NCBI RefSeq assembly: GCF_004366035.1
Contig: NZ_SOEE01000012.1
Coordinates: forward strand, 1 to 64,000
DNA: 64,000 bases
Direction of reading: 5' to 3'
From: Cytobacillus oceanisediminis
GTDB taxonomy: Bacteria > Bacillota > Bacilli > Bacillales > Cytobacillaceae
The notes beneath the pieces were generated by a model. It worked only from the letters and a program-made list of their open reading frames with translations. It ran no database searches and was not told the DNA's origin. The first letter of the stretch is position 1. Each line of letters starts with the position of its first letter. This document shows positions 33,959 through 40,920 of this stretch, piece after piece. Position numbers and translations under genes: made by a program.

Positions 33959-34741
33959 TCAGCTTGCTTTTTCTTCAGCCGGCACTTCCTGTTTTTCCTT
34001 GGAAAGGAACCATCCAGCTAGTGCTATTCCAATTAAGACTACATAGAAAGTAACTTTCCATTCGGTCGACTTGGCAAATCCTTCAGGCAGGATCGCCAGC
34101 GCCGGATGGGACATGGTATAGACAGCCAATTTGACACCAACCCAGCCGACAATACCAAATGCTGCAACCTCAAGTCCAGGTCTCCTGTGAAGCAGATCCA
34201 CAAAGAGGTTTGCAGCAAAACGCATAATGATCAATCCGATCATACCGCCTGCAAAGATGACAAAGAACTTTCCGCCGTCAAGTCCGCCTATATGGCCAAG
34301 TCCTGAATCCGGAAGAGCCACGGCGAGAGCTACCGCTGCCAGAATGGAATCTACAGCGAAAGCTATATCAGCCAGCTCAACTTTAAATACTGTCAGCCAA
34401 AAACCAGATTGTTTCTTTTCTTTCGTTACTCCTGCTTCTTCCTCGCCTTTTTTCACAAGGAATTTTCTTAATATGTGATTAGCCGCGATAAACAGAAGGT
34501 ATAGTGCTCCAATGGCTTGAACCTGCCATACATCTACTAAATATGAAATCGCAAATAACGATCCAAAGCGGAAAACAAACGCTCCAGCCAACCCGTAAAA
34601 TAAAGCCTTCTTCCTCTGCTCCTCCGGAAGGTGCTTAACCATAATCGCCAGCACCAGCGCGTTATCAGCAGCCAATAAACCCTCCAGCGCCACAAGCAGC
34701 AGCAATACCCATCCATATTCAAGTATTAATGATAATTCCAT
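33959..34741 (-). CDS. TerC-family manganese exporter (YkoY/MeeY-like)
   Basis: 260 residues, seven or so membrane helices. TerC signatures: the acidic LEGLLAADNALVLAIMVKHLP in TM1-2 and ELADIAFAVDSILAAVALA in mid-protein, both carrying the Asp/Glu expected to bind metal. B. subtilis YkoY (MeeY) and YceF export Mn2+ and help metallate secreted enzymes. A yybP-ykoY Mn2+ riboswitch lies upstream (35050-35145), with a small FbpB-type gene between, which strongly supports a manganese role. Confidence 0.9.
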   Translation of the reverse strand: MELSLILEYGWVLLLLVALEGLLAADNALVLAIMVKHLPEEQRKKALFYGLAGAFVFRFGSLFAISYLVDVWQVQAIGALYLLFIAANHILRKFLVKKGEEEAGVTKEKKQSGFWLTVFKVELADIAFAVDSILAAVALAVALPDSGLGHIGGLDGGKFFVIFAGGMIGLIIMRFAANLFVDLLHRRPGLEVAAFGIVGWVGVKLAVYTMSHPALAILPEGFAKSTEWKVTFYVVLIGIALAGWFLSKEKQEVPAEEKAS

Positions 34742-34755
34742 CTAAACACCCTCCC

Positions 34756-34881
34756 TTATTTCACCTTTGTGTATTTTTCGTCTAAACGTTTTTCAATTTT
34801 GGCCAGCAATTCTTGATCTCTCATCAGCTCTTCTTTGTTTTTCTTAATTAATTCTGCAAATGATACTTTAGCTTTTTTCAT
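34756..34881 (-). CDS. FbpB-family small basic protein (riboswitch-linked)
   Basis: 41 residues, ATG 34881 with AAAGGGG six bases before it. Sequence MKKAKVSFAELIKKNKEELM then RDQELLAKIEKRLDEKYTKV fits the FbpB/DUF3901 pattern: short basic head, S-F/M-x-E-L/M-I-x-x-N-K-E-E-L-L and a charged coiled helix. FbpB of B. subtilis works with the small RNA FsrA in iron-sparing. This gene is 14 bases before terC and downstream of the Mn2+ riboswitch, so both should be co-controlled by manganese. No Fur box is visible. A paralogue is at 39420-39545. Confidence 0.8.
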   Translation of the reverse strand: MKKAKVSFAELIKKNKEELMRDQELLAKIEKRLDEKYTKVK

Positions 34882-34984
34882 CTTGGTCCCCTTTCTTTCT
34901 ATTTATTAAGTATTGAAAGCTTCGCACTGTTTCCCTGCAGTTATGTCGATTGAGGATTTCCATTGCCAAGCTATATCAGGCAAT

Positions 34985-35017
34985 AAAAAAACCTCTACCA
35001 GCAAGCGGTAAAGGTTT
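34985..35017 (-). terminator. second terminator after Mn riboswitch
   Basis: Minus-strand stem AAACCTTTACC/GGTAGAGGTTT followed by TTTATTG. Tandem with the one at 35026-35059. Confidence 0.7.
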
Positions 35018-35025
35018 AAAAAAAC

Positions 35026-35059
35026 AAAAAGACCTTTACCCGAAACAGGCAAAGGTCTT
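35026..35059 (-). terminator. Mn riboswitch expression-platform terminator
   Basis: Minus-strand stem AAGACCTTTGCC/GGGTAAAGGTCTT followed by TTTTGTTTTTTT. The left arm is also the 3' edge of the aptamer, giving the usual mutually exclusive pairing. Confidence 0.85.
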
Positions 35060-35145
35060 GCTAACAACGTTAAGGTTGCCAACAAAGCCGGGAGCTCTTA
35101 ACTCCGAAATGACGACTCTGCTGTAAAAGCTACTCCCCTTTAGGA
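35050..35145 (-). ncRNA. yybP-ykoY manganese riboswitch
   Basis: Minus strand has the conserved blocks AAAGGGGAGTAGC, GTCGTCATTTCGGAG, CCCGGCTTTGTTGGCAACC and GCAAGACCTTTGCC. This class senses Mn2+ and turns on exporters; the terC gene downstream is a classical target. Two terminators follow in series. Confidence 0.92.
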
Positions 35146-35199
35146 GAAACTATTCAACTATACCCTAATCATATTCTATTTTTCTTAAGGTGTCAACTC

Positions 35200-36195
35200 T
35201 TATGCAAATCTGTAATAAACCAGAATGAAGGTCGCAAGGACGAAAATAAAGTTCAGGAAAACAAACACAAATTGATCAGCCTTGGTTTTATGAAGCTTAA
35301 TAGGCGGGTTATAGAAAGACACTCCTTCAATGATGAAGATAATCAGCACAATATGGATCATAAAATGGCCGATTACTTCTGTCATTCCAAACAGCATCGT
35401 GGTTGTAATAAAAATAACCGTCACCACGAAGCCAACTACCCGATTAAGGATCCCTACCACTAGAAGGTAACCGACAACAAACTCAATGAAGGCAGCCATA
35501 ACAACGAATGCAGCCGGTGCAAAGCCGAATGTGGGAACTCCATGATTGGCTACAATATCGAGAGACATGCTTGGATATACCCATTTTTCAACAGCTACCC
35601 AGCATAAAGATAAACCTGTGCCTAAATACAGGAATGGAAAGCCAACCTGCTCAAGCTTTGTGCTTCCGACCAGCAAGACTCCAATAATGGCAACATAATA
35701 TCCATAATCAAGCATATGGAAAATGCCATTCTGTAGGGTAACGTACACAAATAGCCCAAATAAAATAACGGCTCCGGCCTTTGTAGAGATGTGATGCGGA
35801 ATAAGCAGAAAGCCAATCGCTATCCAAGTTAGAATCATTGCAATCGTATTGGTTAAATGAAATTCAGGCGCAAATAATGTTCCATTCGTCGCCTGTATTA
35901 TTAATGCCGCGGCTGTACCATACTTAAGGATATGCCTGCTGTATTTGCGGAATCCCGAGAGCCAGTCATCCAGCTTTTTAACCTTGCCCCATTGCGCTGT
36001 CCTTGGGATAATCAATGTCAGCATCGCAAGTACAATAGCAGCTGTCAGTGCCAGTCCCATAAATAATGGTGATAATATATTTTCAATCGTTTCTTTTTGA
36101 GGCGTCACATTCGTGAACCATTTCACATGTGCGTTTGCAAAAAAAGGCGTCATGACCAACCCTGCTATTAATGAAAACTGGAATATTTTTTTCAT
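35200..36195 (-). CDS. DoxX-like membrane protein with exposed N-terminal His
   Basis: 331 residues. A signal peptide (1-22, ending FFANA) is followed directly by HVKWFTNV, so cleavage would leave a mature N-terminal His. Nine or so membrane segments follow; the C-terminal half has DoxX-type helices (GTGLSLCWVAVEKWVYPSM, FVVGYLLVVGILNR). N-terminal His after signal cleavage is a known copper-ligand arrangement in other families, so metal binding is worth considering, as inference only. A TGTGA-N6-TCACA box lies about 100 bases upstream. Confidence 0.7.
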   Translation of the reverse strand: MKKIFQFSLIAGLVMTPFFANAHVKWFTNVTPQKETIENILSPLFMGLALTAAIVLAMLTLIIPRTAQWGKVKKLDDWLSGFRKYSRHILKYGTAAALIIQATNGTLFAPEFHLTNTIAMILTWIAIGFLLIPHHISTKAGAVILFGLFVYVTLQNGIFHMLDYGYYVAIIGVLLVGSTKLEQVGFPFLYLGTGLSLCWVAVEKWVYPSMSLDIVANHGVPTFGFAPAAFVVMAAFIEFVVGYLLVVGILNRVVGFVVTVIFITTTMLFGMTEVIGHFMIHIVLIIFIIEGVSFYNPPIKLHKTKADQFVFVFLNFIFVLATFILVYYRFA

Positions 36196-36296
36196 GATGA
36201 TCGGGCCTCCCTGATGGCATTTTAGATAAACAATATAAGTACAGTATTAATATATAATACCTTTCATTCCAGTGGATTATTCAAAAATGAACAATA

Positions 36297-36312
36297 TGTG
36301 AAACCATTCACA
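36297..36312. promoter_or_regulatory. Fnr/Crp-type box upstream of DoxX-like gene
   Basis: TGTGAAACCATTCACA matches TGTGA-N6-TCACA exactly. It is 102 bases upstream of the minus-strand start; a TATTAT -10 candidate lies at 36254-36259. Confidence 0.5.
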
Positions 36313-36325
36313 AATTGTCCCCAAT

Positions 36326-36360
36326 AAAAATACAGGCTCATTCGCTTCGCCTGTATTTTT
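36326..36360. terminator. phoD-tatA operon terminator
   Basis: Stem AAAAATACAGGC/GCCTGTATTTTT; on the minus strand it is followed by ATTGG and ends six bases after the tatA stop. Confidence 0.75.
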
Positions 36361-36365
36361 ATTCC

Positions 36366-36572
36366 CTACTTTTCTTTTTTTAGAGCTGAAAGTACCGGCT
36401 TTTTCTCTTCATTCTTTCCCTCATCAGAAACTAAATCCTTTGCCGCGCTTTTAAACTCCGTTAAGGTCCGCCCAAATGCCCTCCCGATTTCGGGAAGCTT
36501 GGATGGCCCAAATATGATTAAGGCAATGACAAGAACCAGAATTAAGCCTGGAATGCCAATGTTGGATATCAT
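36366..36572 (-). CDS. tatA: twin-arginine translocase subunit TatA
   Basis: 68 residues: one membrane helix ([19 protein letters not shown]), the [17 protein letters not shown] hinge and amphipathic helix, and a charged tail ([16 protein letters not shown]). Forms the protein-conducting oligomer of the Tat pathway. It begins 15 bases after phoD, matching the B. subtilis phoD-tatAd arrangement for a dedicated export system. No tatC follows; it must lie elsewhere. Confidence 0.93.
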   Translation of the reverse strand: MISNIGIPGLILVLVIALIIFGPSKLPEIGRAFGRTLTEFKSAAKDLVSDEGKNEEKKPVLSALKKEK

Positions 36573-36587
36573 CTTCTCACCGTCCCA

Positions 36588-38342
36588 TTAATGTAATACC
36601 TTTTCTCGCTTTTTCTTAAGCTGCTTTTCATGCGCCTTTGAGTGAGCTTGATGGCGATCTTCTTCCACCTCAGAAGAGATTCCAGCTCCCTGAGGTACAG
36701 CAGATGCCGATACCTGCTTCAAGCCAGCCTGATCTTTTTCAAAAACAAATGATGCTCTTGTTGAAATATCAGCTCCAGGCTCTGTTACGAAAGGAAGAAC
36801 CCGATAATCTGCACGCCATTGCTCTGGTGTTACCCGGCAGCGGACATAGCCTCTATAATTATTAAAGAACTTAATATGCGGATTTTCTGCAAGCGTCTTT
36901 TCCGTATCCGCTCTCACATCTGATCCGTTTCCTCCTGATGTGATAGAGGTTCCGACAAATTCGGCCCCAATTAGCTTTGCATTTGGATCATTATAGTCTG
37001 TTAGAATATTGGAAGCCCAGCTTGCATGAACATCCCCAGTCAGAACAATCAGGTTTCCGATATTGTTTGAAACAGCAAAATCAGCCAAACGCTTTCGGGC
37101 AGCAGGGTAACCATCCCATGCATCCATGCTGAACTTCGGCGAAGCAATTGTCCCGAAATTTCTCTGGGCAAAGAACACCTGCTGTGCAAGTACATTCCAA
37201 TGCGCATTGGAGCTGGCTAGATTGCCTTCCACCCACTGTTCCTGTTGATTGCCAAGAAGAGTGCGGTTCGGATCAAGCGACTCCGGTGTATGAGGCTTGC
37301 TGCCATCCCCATTTGCCTGGTCATCCCGATATTGCCGGGAGTCAAGCACAAGGAATGACGCTAGGCTGCCATAGCTGAAATCCCTATACAGCTGCATACC
37401 ATCACCATTTGGCATGGAAGATAATCGGAGCGGCATGTGCTCATAGTAAGCCTGATAAGCAGCAGCACGGCGTTTAATGAACTCTTCAGCTGACTGGCCT
37501 TTCTCTGGAATCCCTGCTGCATAGTTATTTTCCACTTCATGATCATCCCATGTTACTACCCAAGGGAAAGCGGCATGCGCTTCTCTCAGATGCGGATCCG
37601 TTTTGTACTGGGCATGGCGATTCCGATAATCTTCGATAGAGATAATTTCCGGCCCGCTATGATGGCGGACGTTTCCTGTTGGTGAAATATATTCATTTGG
37701 TCCATATTCATATATGTAGTCGCCAAGGTGAATAACAAAATCCAGATTTTCCTTTGCCATATGCTGATAGGCTGTAAAAAATCCATGTTCATACTGCTGG
37801 CATGAAGCAAATGCAAATGATAGCCCTGAAACTTTGGCTCCCGCAGCCGGAAGCGTCTTTGTTTTGCCGATTGGGCTTAATTCATTGCCGCTTTTAAAAC
37901 GATAATAATAGACAGTGTCCGGCATTAAGCCTTCTGCCTCCACATGCACGGAATGCGCCAAATCCGGCACTGCCATTTCTGTTCCGCGCTTAACAACTGT
38001 TCGGAAGTGTTCATCTGCAGCAACCTCCCATTTGACTGGCACCGCATGATGAGGCATCCCGCCTCCATTAAGCGGATCTGGTGCAAGCCTTGTCCATAAA
38101 ACCACACTGTCCGAAAGCGGATCTCCTGATGCCACACCGAGGGTAAAAGGATATTTGCTGAACTTAGGAGCAGCATCAACTGTTAGATTACCTGCCCCTA
38201 ATGACTGCGCCAAAGCCAGTGCAAGCGAAAAACCGGCTATTTTTCCTGCACCAGATAGAAAGCTCCGGCGGTCAATATCCCTCTTCAAGTTCTCTTCATT
38301 AAACTTCCTAATTAAATCATCAATCGATCTCTCATGTCCCAT
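36588..38342 (-). CDS. phoD: alkaline phosphatase/phosphodiesterase PhoD, Tat-exported
   Basis: 584 residues. Twin-arginine signal with Arg25-Arg26 (DRRSFLSGAGK) and hydrophobic stretch to about 55. PhoD fold with metal ligands visible in FASCQQYEHG, HLGDYIYEYGP, WDDHEVENNYA and LTGDVHASW, and the short-helix lid C-terminus. Secreted phosphodiesterase/phosphatase active on wall teichoic acid and other phosphoesters. PhoP-like repeats upstream (38397-38434) suggest phosphate-starvation control, and tatA follows in the operon. Confidence 0.95.
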   Translation of the reverse strand: MGHERSIDDLIRKFNEENLKRDIDRRSFLSGAGKIAGFSLALALAQSLGAGNLTVDAAPKFSKYPFTLGVASGDPLSDSVVLWTRLAPDPLNGGGMPHHAVPVKWEVAADEHFRTVVKRGTEMAVPDLAHSVHVEAEGLMPDTVYYYRFKSGNELSPIGKTKTLPAAGAKVSGLSFAFASCQQYEHGFFTAYQHMAKENLDFVIHLGDYIYEYGPNEYISPTGNVRHHSGPEIISIEDYRNRHAQYKTDPHLREAHAAFPWVVTWDDHEVENNYAAGIPEKGQSAEEFIKRRAAAYQAYYEHMPLRLSSMPNGDGMQLYRDFSYGSLASFLVLDSRQYRDDQANGDGSKPHTPESLDPNRTLLGNQQEQWVEGNLASSNAHWNVLAQQVFFAQRNFGTIASPKFSMDAWDGYPAARKRLADFAVSNNIGNLIVLTGDVHASWASNILTDYNDPNAKLIGAEFVGTSITSGGNGSDVRADTEKTLAENPHIKFFNNYRGYVRCRVTPEQWRADYRVLPFVTEPGADISTRASFVFEKDQAGLKQVSASAVPQGAGISSEVEEDRHQAHSKAHEKQLKKKREKVLH

Positions 38343-38380
38343 TTTTCTTCACCTCTTAACTCAATCTGGATTCACAGTTG

Positions 38381-38434
38381 ATTATAAGAGGCTATTTTTA
38401 AAGCAATATGAAGATATGTAAAGGAGAATGACAA
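38381..38434 (-). promoter_or_regulatory. phoD promoter with PhoP-like repeats
   Basis: Minus-strand hexamers TTGTCA (38429-38434), TTTACA (38417-38422), TTCATA (38407-38412) and TTTAAA (38397-38402) are spaced 10-12 bases apart, resembling Pho boxes (TTAACA-like), and precede TATAAT at 38381-38386. Confidence 0.55.
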
Positions 38435-38656
38435 TACCTCTGCCTATTTCATCAGGACTTTGTAAGGATTTGGTTGTTCATTCAACCCATAATCCAGACT
38501 TGCAGCCAAAATGCCTTTGTGCCCCTGTATCATTTGTCCCAGCTATTTTTACAATATATACATAGAAGATTAACGAATCCTGTCAAAATCTTTTAGTTTA
38601 CTAATCTATAAATAGTGTTTATGATGATAGTTATAATATTGAAAAGGGGTGAGGGA

Positions 38657-38977
38657 ATGAAAAAAATGAAGTTACTGCCACTTTTAATGCTGTCTGTATT
38701 TTTATCCTTCCTCATCACCCAATACCCTGGTGTCCATTTTAATGATATTCCTATGGACCAAAGCAAAGCAGTAACGGTTTCGGATTTTAACGAGAGCTTT
38801 CTATTAAAAGATGACCCTAAAAAATATATCTTCACACAGGGTTTGCTTTCTTTAGCCATCACAAACCTAACCATTATTCTTTTTGTATACAGTGCCCTGC
38901 ACATCATCGCCCGCAGAAAAAAGATATTTTATACCCCCATCTTCTACGAGGCGAATTATGTAATCCACACTCCTTAA
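38657..38977 (+). CDS. small membrane protein of unknown function
   Basis: 106 residues from ATG 38657, preceded by GGGGTGAGGG; longer readings lack a ribosome site. N-terminal hydrophobic segment (LLPLLMLSVFLSFLITQYPG), an extracytoplasmic-looking 45-residue loop, a second segment (LAITNLTIILFVYSALHII) and a basic tail. Followed after 35 bases by another small membrane protein. No family recognised. Confidence 0.65.
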   Translation: MKKMKLLPLLMLSVFLSFLITQYPGVHFNDIPMDQSKAVTVSDFNESFLLKDDPKKYIFTQGLLSLAITNLTIILFVYSALHIIARRKKIFYTPIFYEANYVIHTP

Positions 38978-39012
38978 TTGTCCAACAAAACAATTAAAGG
39001 AGGAAACGAATA

Positions 39013-39126
39013 ATGTGGATTCGATTCTTAATGATTGGCTTATTTTCATTAACAGCTTCCAGTCTGTTCTTTTATCAGGGAATGGAAATGTATCATGCTT
39101 TCACAGATTTCTTTAGACAAAAATAA
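39013..39126 (+). CDS. 37-residue single-span membrane peptide
   Basis: ATG 39013 is preceded by AAAGGAGGAAACGAATA, a good ribosome site. Sequence begins MWIRFLMIGLFSLTASSLFF and ends in HAFTDFFRQK: one hydrophobic helix then a short amphipathic tail. Likely co-transcribed with the 106-residue membrane protein; a terminator follows nine bases after the stop. Confidence 0.65.
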   Translation: MWIRFLMIGLFSLTASSLFFYQGMEMYHAFTDFFRQK

Positions 39127-39134
39127 GAAGTTGG

Positions 39135-39160
39135 CGCCCAGGGACTCCCTGGGCGTTTTT
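39135..39160 (+). terminator. terminator after small membrane genes
   Basis: 9-bp stem CGCCCAGGG/CCCTGGGCG with a 3-base loop and TTTTTAATT. Confidence 0.9.
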
Positions 39161-39370
39161 AATTCTTTCGATCAAGAAGGATTAGTTTCCTTCGTCCCCT
39201 TTTCCTCTTCTTCCGGGCACACTATTTCATCCTTATTAGTTCCCTACACATCTTCTTGCCTCTCCTCCAATGCCCTTCATCCTCATTAGCTCCCTTCGTT
39301 CATTTCCTGCTTTTCCCGCAGGCATTTATCCTTAATACGTCTCGCTCCATTTTCACTTTTTAACTCAGCT
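39161..39370. repeat. pyrimidine-rich degenerate repeat spacer
   Basis: About 210 bases strongly biased to C/T on the plus strand, with drifting units such as CATCCTTATTAGTTCCCT, CATCCTCATTAGCTCCCTTC and ATCCTTAATACGTCTCGC. No gene. Similar in style to the arrays at 16045, 28943 and 58620. Confidence 0.5.
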
Positions 39371-39374
39371 TCAT

Positions 39375-39413
39375 AAAAAAACACCCGGCCTGTTTTATTC
39401 CCAGGCCGGGTGT
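39375..39413 (-). terminator. terminator of second FbpB-type gene
   Basis: 12-bp stem ACACCCGGCCTG/CAGGCCGGGTGT followed on the minus strand by TTTTTT. Confidence 0.9.
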
Positions 39414-39419
39414 ACATTC

Positions 39420-39545
39420 TTACTGTGCTTTTGCATATTTATCGTCTATTTTCTTTTCGATTTTTTCAAGCTCCCGGCTATCTTTTAAAAGTTCTTCTTT
39501 ATTTGCCTTAATCATTTCAAGCATTGATAATTTCTTCTTTTTCAT
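39420..39545 (-). CDS. FbpB-family small basic protein, paralogue 2
   Basis: 41 residues: MKKKKLSMLEMIKANKEELL then KDSRELEKIEKKIDDKYAKA. Same length and pattern as the gene at 34756-34881 (basic head, MI/LIK-x-NKEEL, I-E-K-x-D-x-KY). GAAGGTG upstream of ATG 39545 serves as ribosome site; strong terminator after. Family link to FbpB (iron-sparing partner protein in B. subtilis) is by pattern. Stands alone; no Fur box seen in the 80 bases upstream. Confidence 0.75.
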   Translation of the reverse strand: MKKKKLSMLEMIKANKEELLKDSRELEKIEKKIDDKYAKAQ

Positions 39546-39629
39546 TTCTGTTCACCTTCTCTCATGATGTCTGTAATCTCCTTGATGCTGGATCTATTTT
39601 TTTGACAGAGTATGGTGTCTGTCTGTCAC

Positions 39630-40496
39630 CTAAAAAACAATCGTCTTATTTCCATGCACAATGACTTTGTTTTCCACATGCCAGGCGACTGCCTGGGCGA
39701 GGACCTGTCTTTCCACATGTCGTCCTGCAATTTTGAGATCCTGTGCAGTGTGGCGGTGATTAACCCGCTGGACATCCTGCTCAATGATCGGGCCTTCATC
39801 CAAATCATTCGTTACATAATGAGCTGTTGCCCCAATCAGCTTGACTCCGCGGTTAAACGCCCGTGCATAAGGATTGGCTCCCACGAAGGCTGGCAGAAAG
39901 CTATGATGGATATTGATAATCCTGTTTGGAAATTTGGATATAAAGCTGGGCGAAAGGATCTGCATATATCTTGCGAGTACAATGAAATCCACTTTTCCAT
40001 CCAGCAGCTCCACAGACTTTTGCTCAGCTTCAGCTTTCGTGTCAGGCGTAATCGGAACATGATGATAAGGTATTCCGAAACCTTCCACCACTTCCCTCAT
40101 GTCGGGATGATTGCTGATCACCAGGGGAATATCCACTTCAAGCTCCTTCGATTTCCAGCGCCATAACAGCTCCAGCAGACAGTGATCCATCTTAGAGACA
40201 TAAATGGCCATCCGCTTGCGCTCGCCTTTGCCGCTCAGCTTCCACTCCATTGAGTATTCCCTGGCCATTTCAGGCAGATCCTCTTTCAGTTTTGAAAAGG
40301 ACTCATCAAAATGGTTCATATCGAATTCAATCCGCATAAAGAAGATGCCTGCCAGCGGATCGGTTGTATGCTGGTCAAAATGGACAATATTTGCCTTATG
40401 CTCCAGCAGGAAATTGGAGACTGTGGAGATTATGCCTGGCCTCTCAGGACAGGATATCAGCAATGTCGCCCTGTTTGCATTGATATTTGTATTCAT
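39630..40496 (-). CDS. purU: formyltetrahydrofolate deformylase
   Basis: 288 residues from ATG 40496, seven bases after GGAGG; the longer reading lacks a site. N-terminal ACT domain (LISCPERPGIISTVSNFLLEH), C-terminal formyltransferase fold with the catalytic Asn/His/Asp series in INIHHSFLPAFVGANPY, GATAHYVTNDLDEGPII. Releases formate from 10-formyl-THF, keeping the folate pool balanced with glycine cleavage. The tandem glycine riboswitch upstream fits that link. Confidence 0.95.
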   Translation of the reverse strand: MNTNINANRATLLISCPERPGIISTVSNFLLEHKANIVHFDQHTTDPLAGIFFMRIEFDMNHFDESFSKLKEDLPEMAREYSMEWKLSGKGERKRMAIYVSKMDHCLLELLWRWKSKELEVDIPLVISNHPDMREVVEGFGIPYHHVPITPDTKAEAEQKSVELLDGKVDFIVLARYMQILSPSFISKFPNRIINIHHSFLPAFVGANPYARAFNRGVKLIGATAHYVTNDLDEGPIIEQDVQRVNHRHTAQDLKIAGRHVERQVLAQAVAWHVENKVIVHGNKTIVF

Positions 40497-40538
40497 ATAG
40501 ATTCCTCCATCTGCATTTCCCGAAGCTGCCATCCATAT

Positions 40539-40586
40539 AAAAAGGACAGAAAAAAGGCGGCTTCTTCATCCCCCTTCTCTGTCCTT
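40539..40586 (-). terminator. glycine-riboswitch terminator before purU
   Basis: Minus-strand stem AAAAGGACAG/CTGTCCTTTTT; its left arm is the 3' end of the second glycine aptamer, so ligand binding could prevent it forming. Confidence 0.75.
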
Positions 40587-40740
40587 TTACCTGAGAGTTT
40601 AACCCCTTTGGTGTCGCAGGATTCCTGCGCGCTCTCCAGAGATGCGTCCGACTGCGGTTCTGTCTACCTGAGAGATTGGCTTCAAGGGTATTTTTGAAGC
40701 TTGCTCCTTCGGTGGCTACTGAATGCTCTCTCCCGCAGCC
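40575..40740 (-). ncRNA. tandem glycine riboswitch upstream of purU
   Basis: Minus strand shows two aptamers: GGGAGAGAGC...GCCACCGAAGGAGCAAG...AATCTCTCAGG, then TCTGGAGAGCGC...CACCAAAGGGG...AACTCTCAGGTAAAAGGACA. The short linker between them (ACAGAACCGC...GGACGC) is typical of the cooperative gcvT class. Confidence 0.95.
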
Positions 40741-40884
40741 GTCATTCGCTCAATATTTTTGTTATTTTCAGAATAATACATTATTTAGACTATGTCAATC
40801 GAACTGCGTTTCTTTCACAAAATTGCCACAATTGTAATTTAACTATTTTTTTTCCATATCATTTGCATAGGATAAAGGGCAAAT

Positions 40885-40918
40885 AAAAAAAACCTGAAGA
40901 CAATGTCTCCAAGCCTTT
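40885..40918 (-). terminator. MFS gene terminator
   Basis: Minus-strand stem CTTGGAGAC/GTCTTCAGG (with G-U pairs) followed by TTTTTTTT, just after the stop at 40921. Confidence 0.7.
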
Positions 40919-40920
40919 TT

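Noticed and set aside
38428-38565. 45-codon plus-strand frame upstream of phoD
   Set aside because: The AAGGAG is only two bases from the ATG and the product is not protein-like; it lies over the phoD promoter region.
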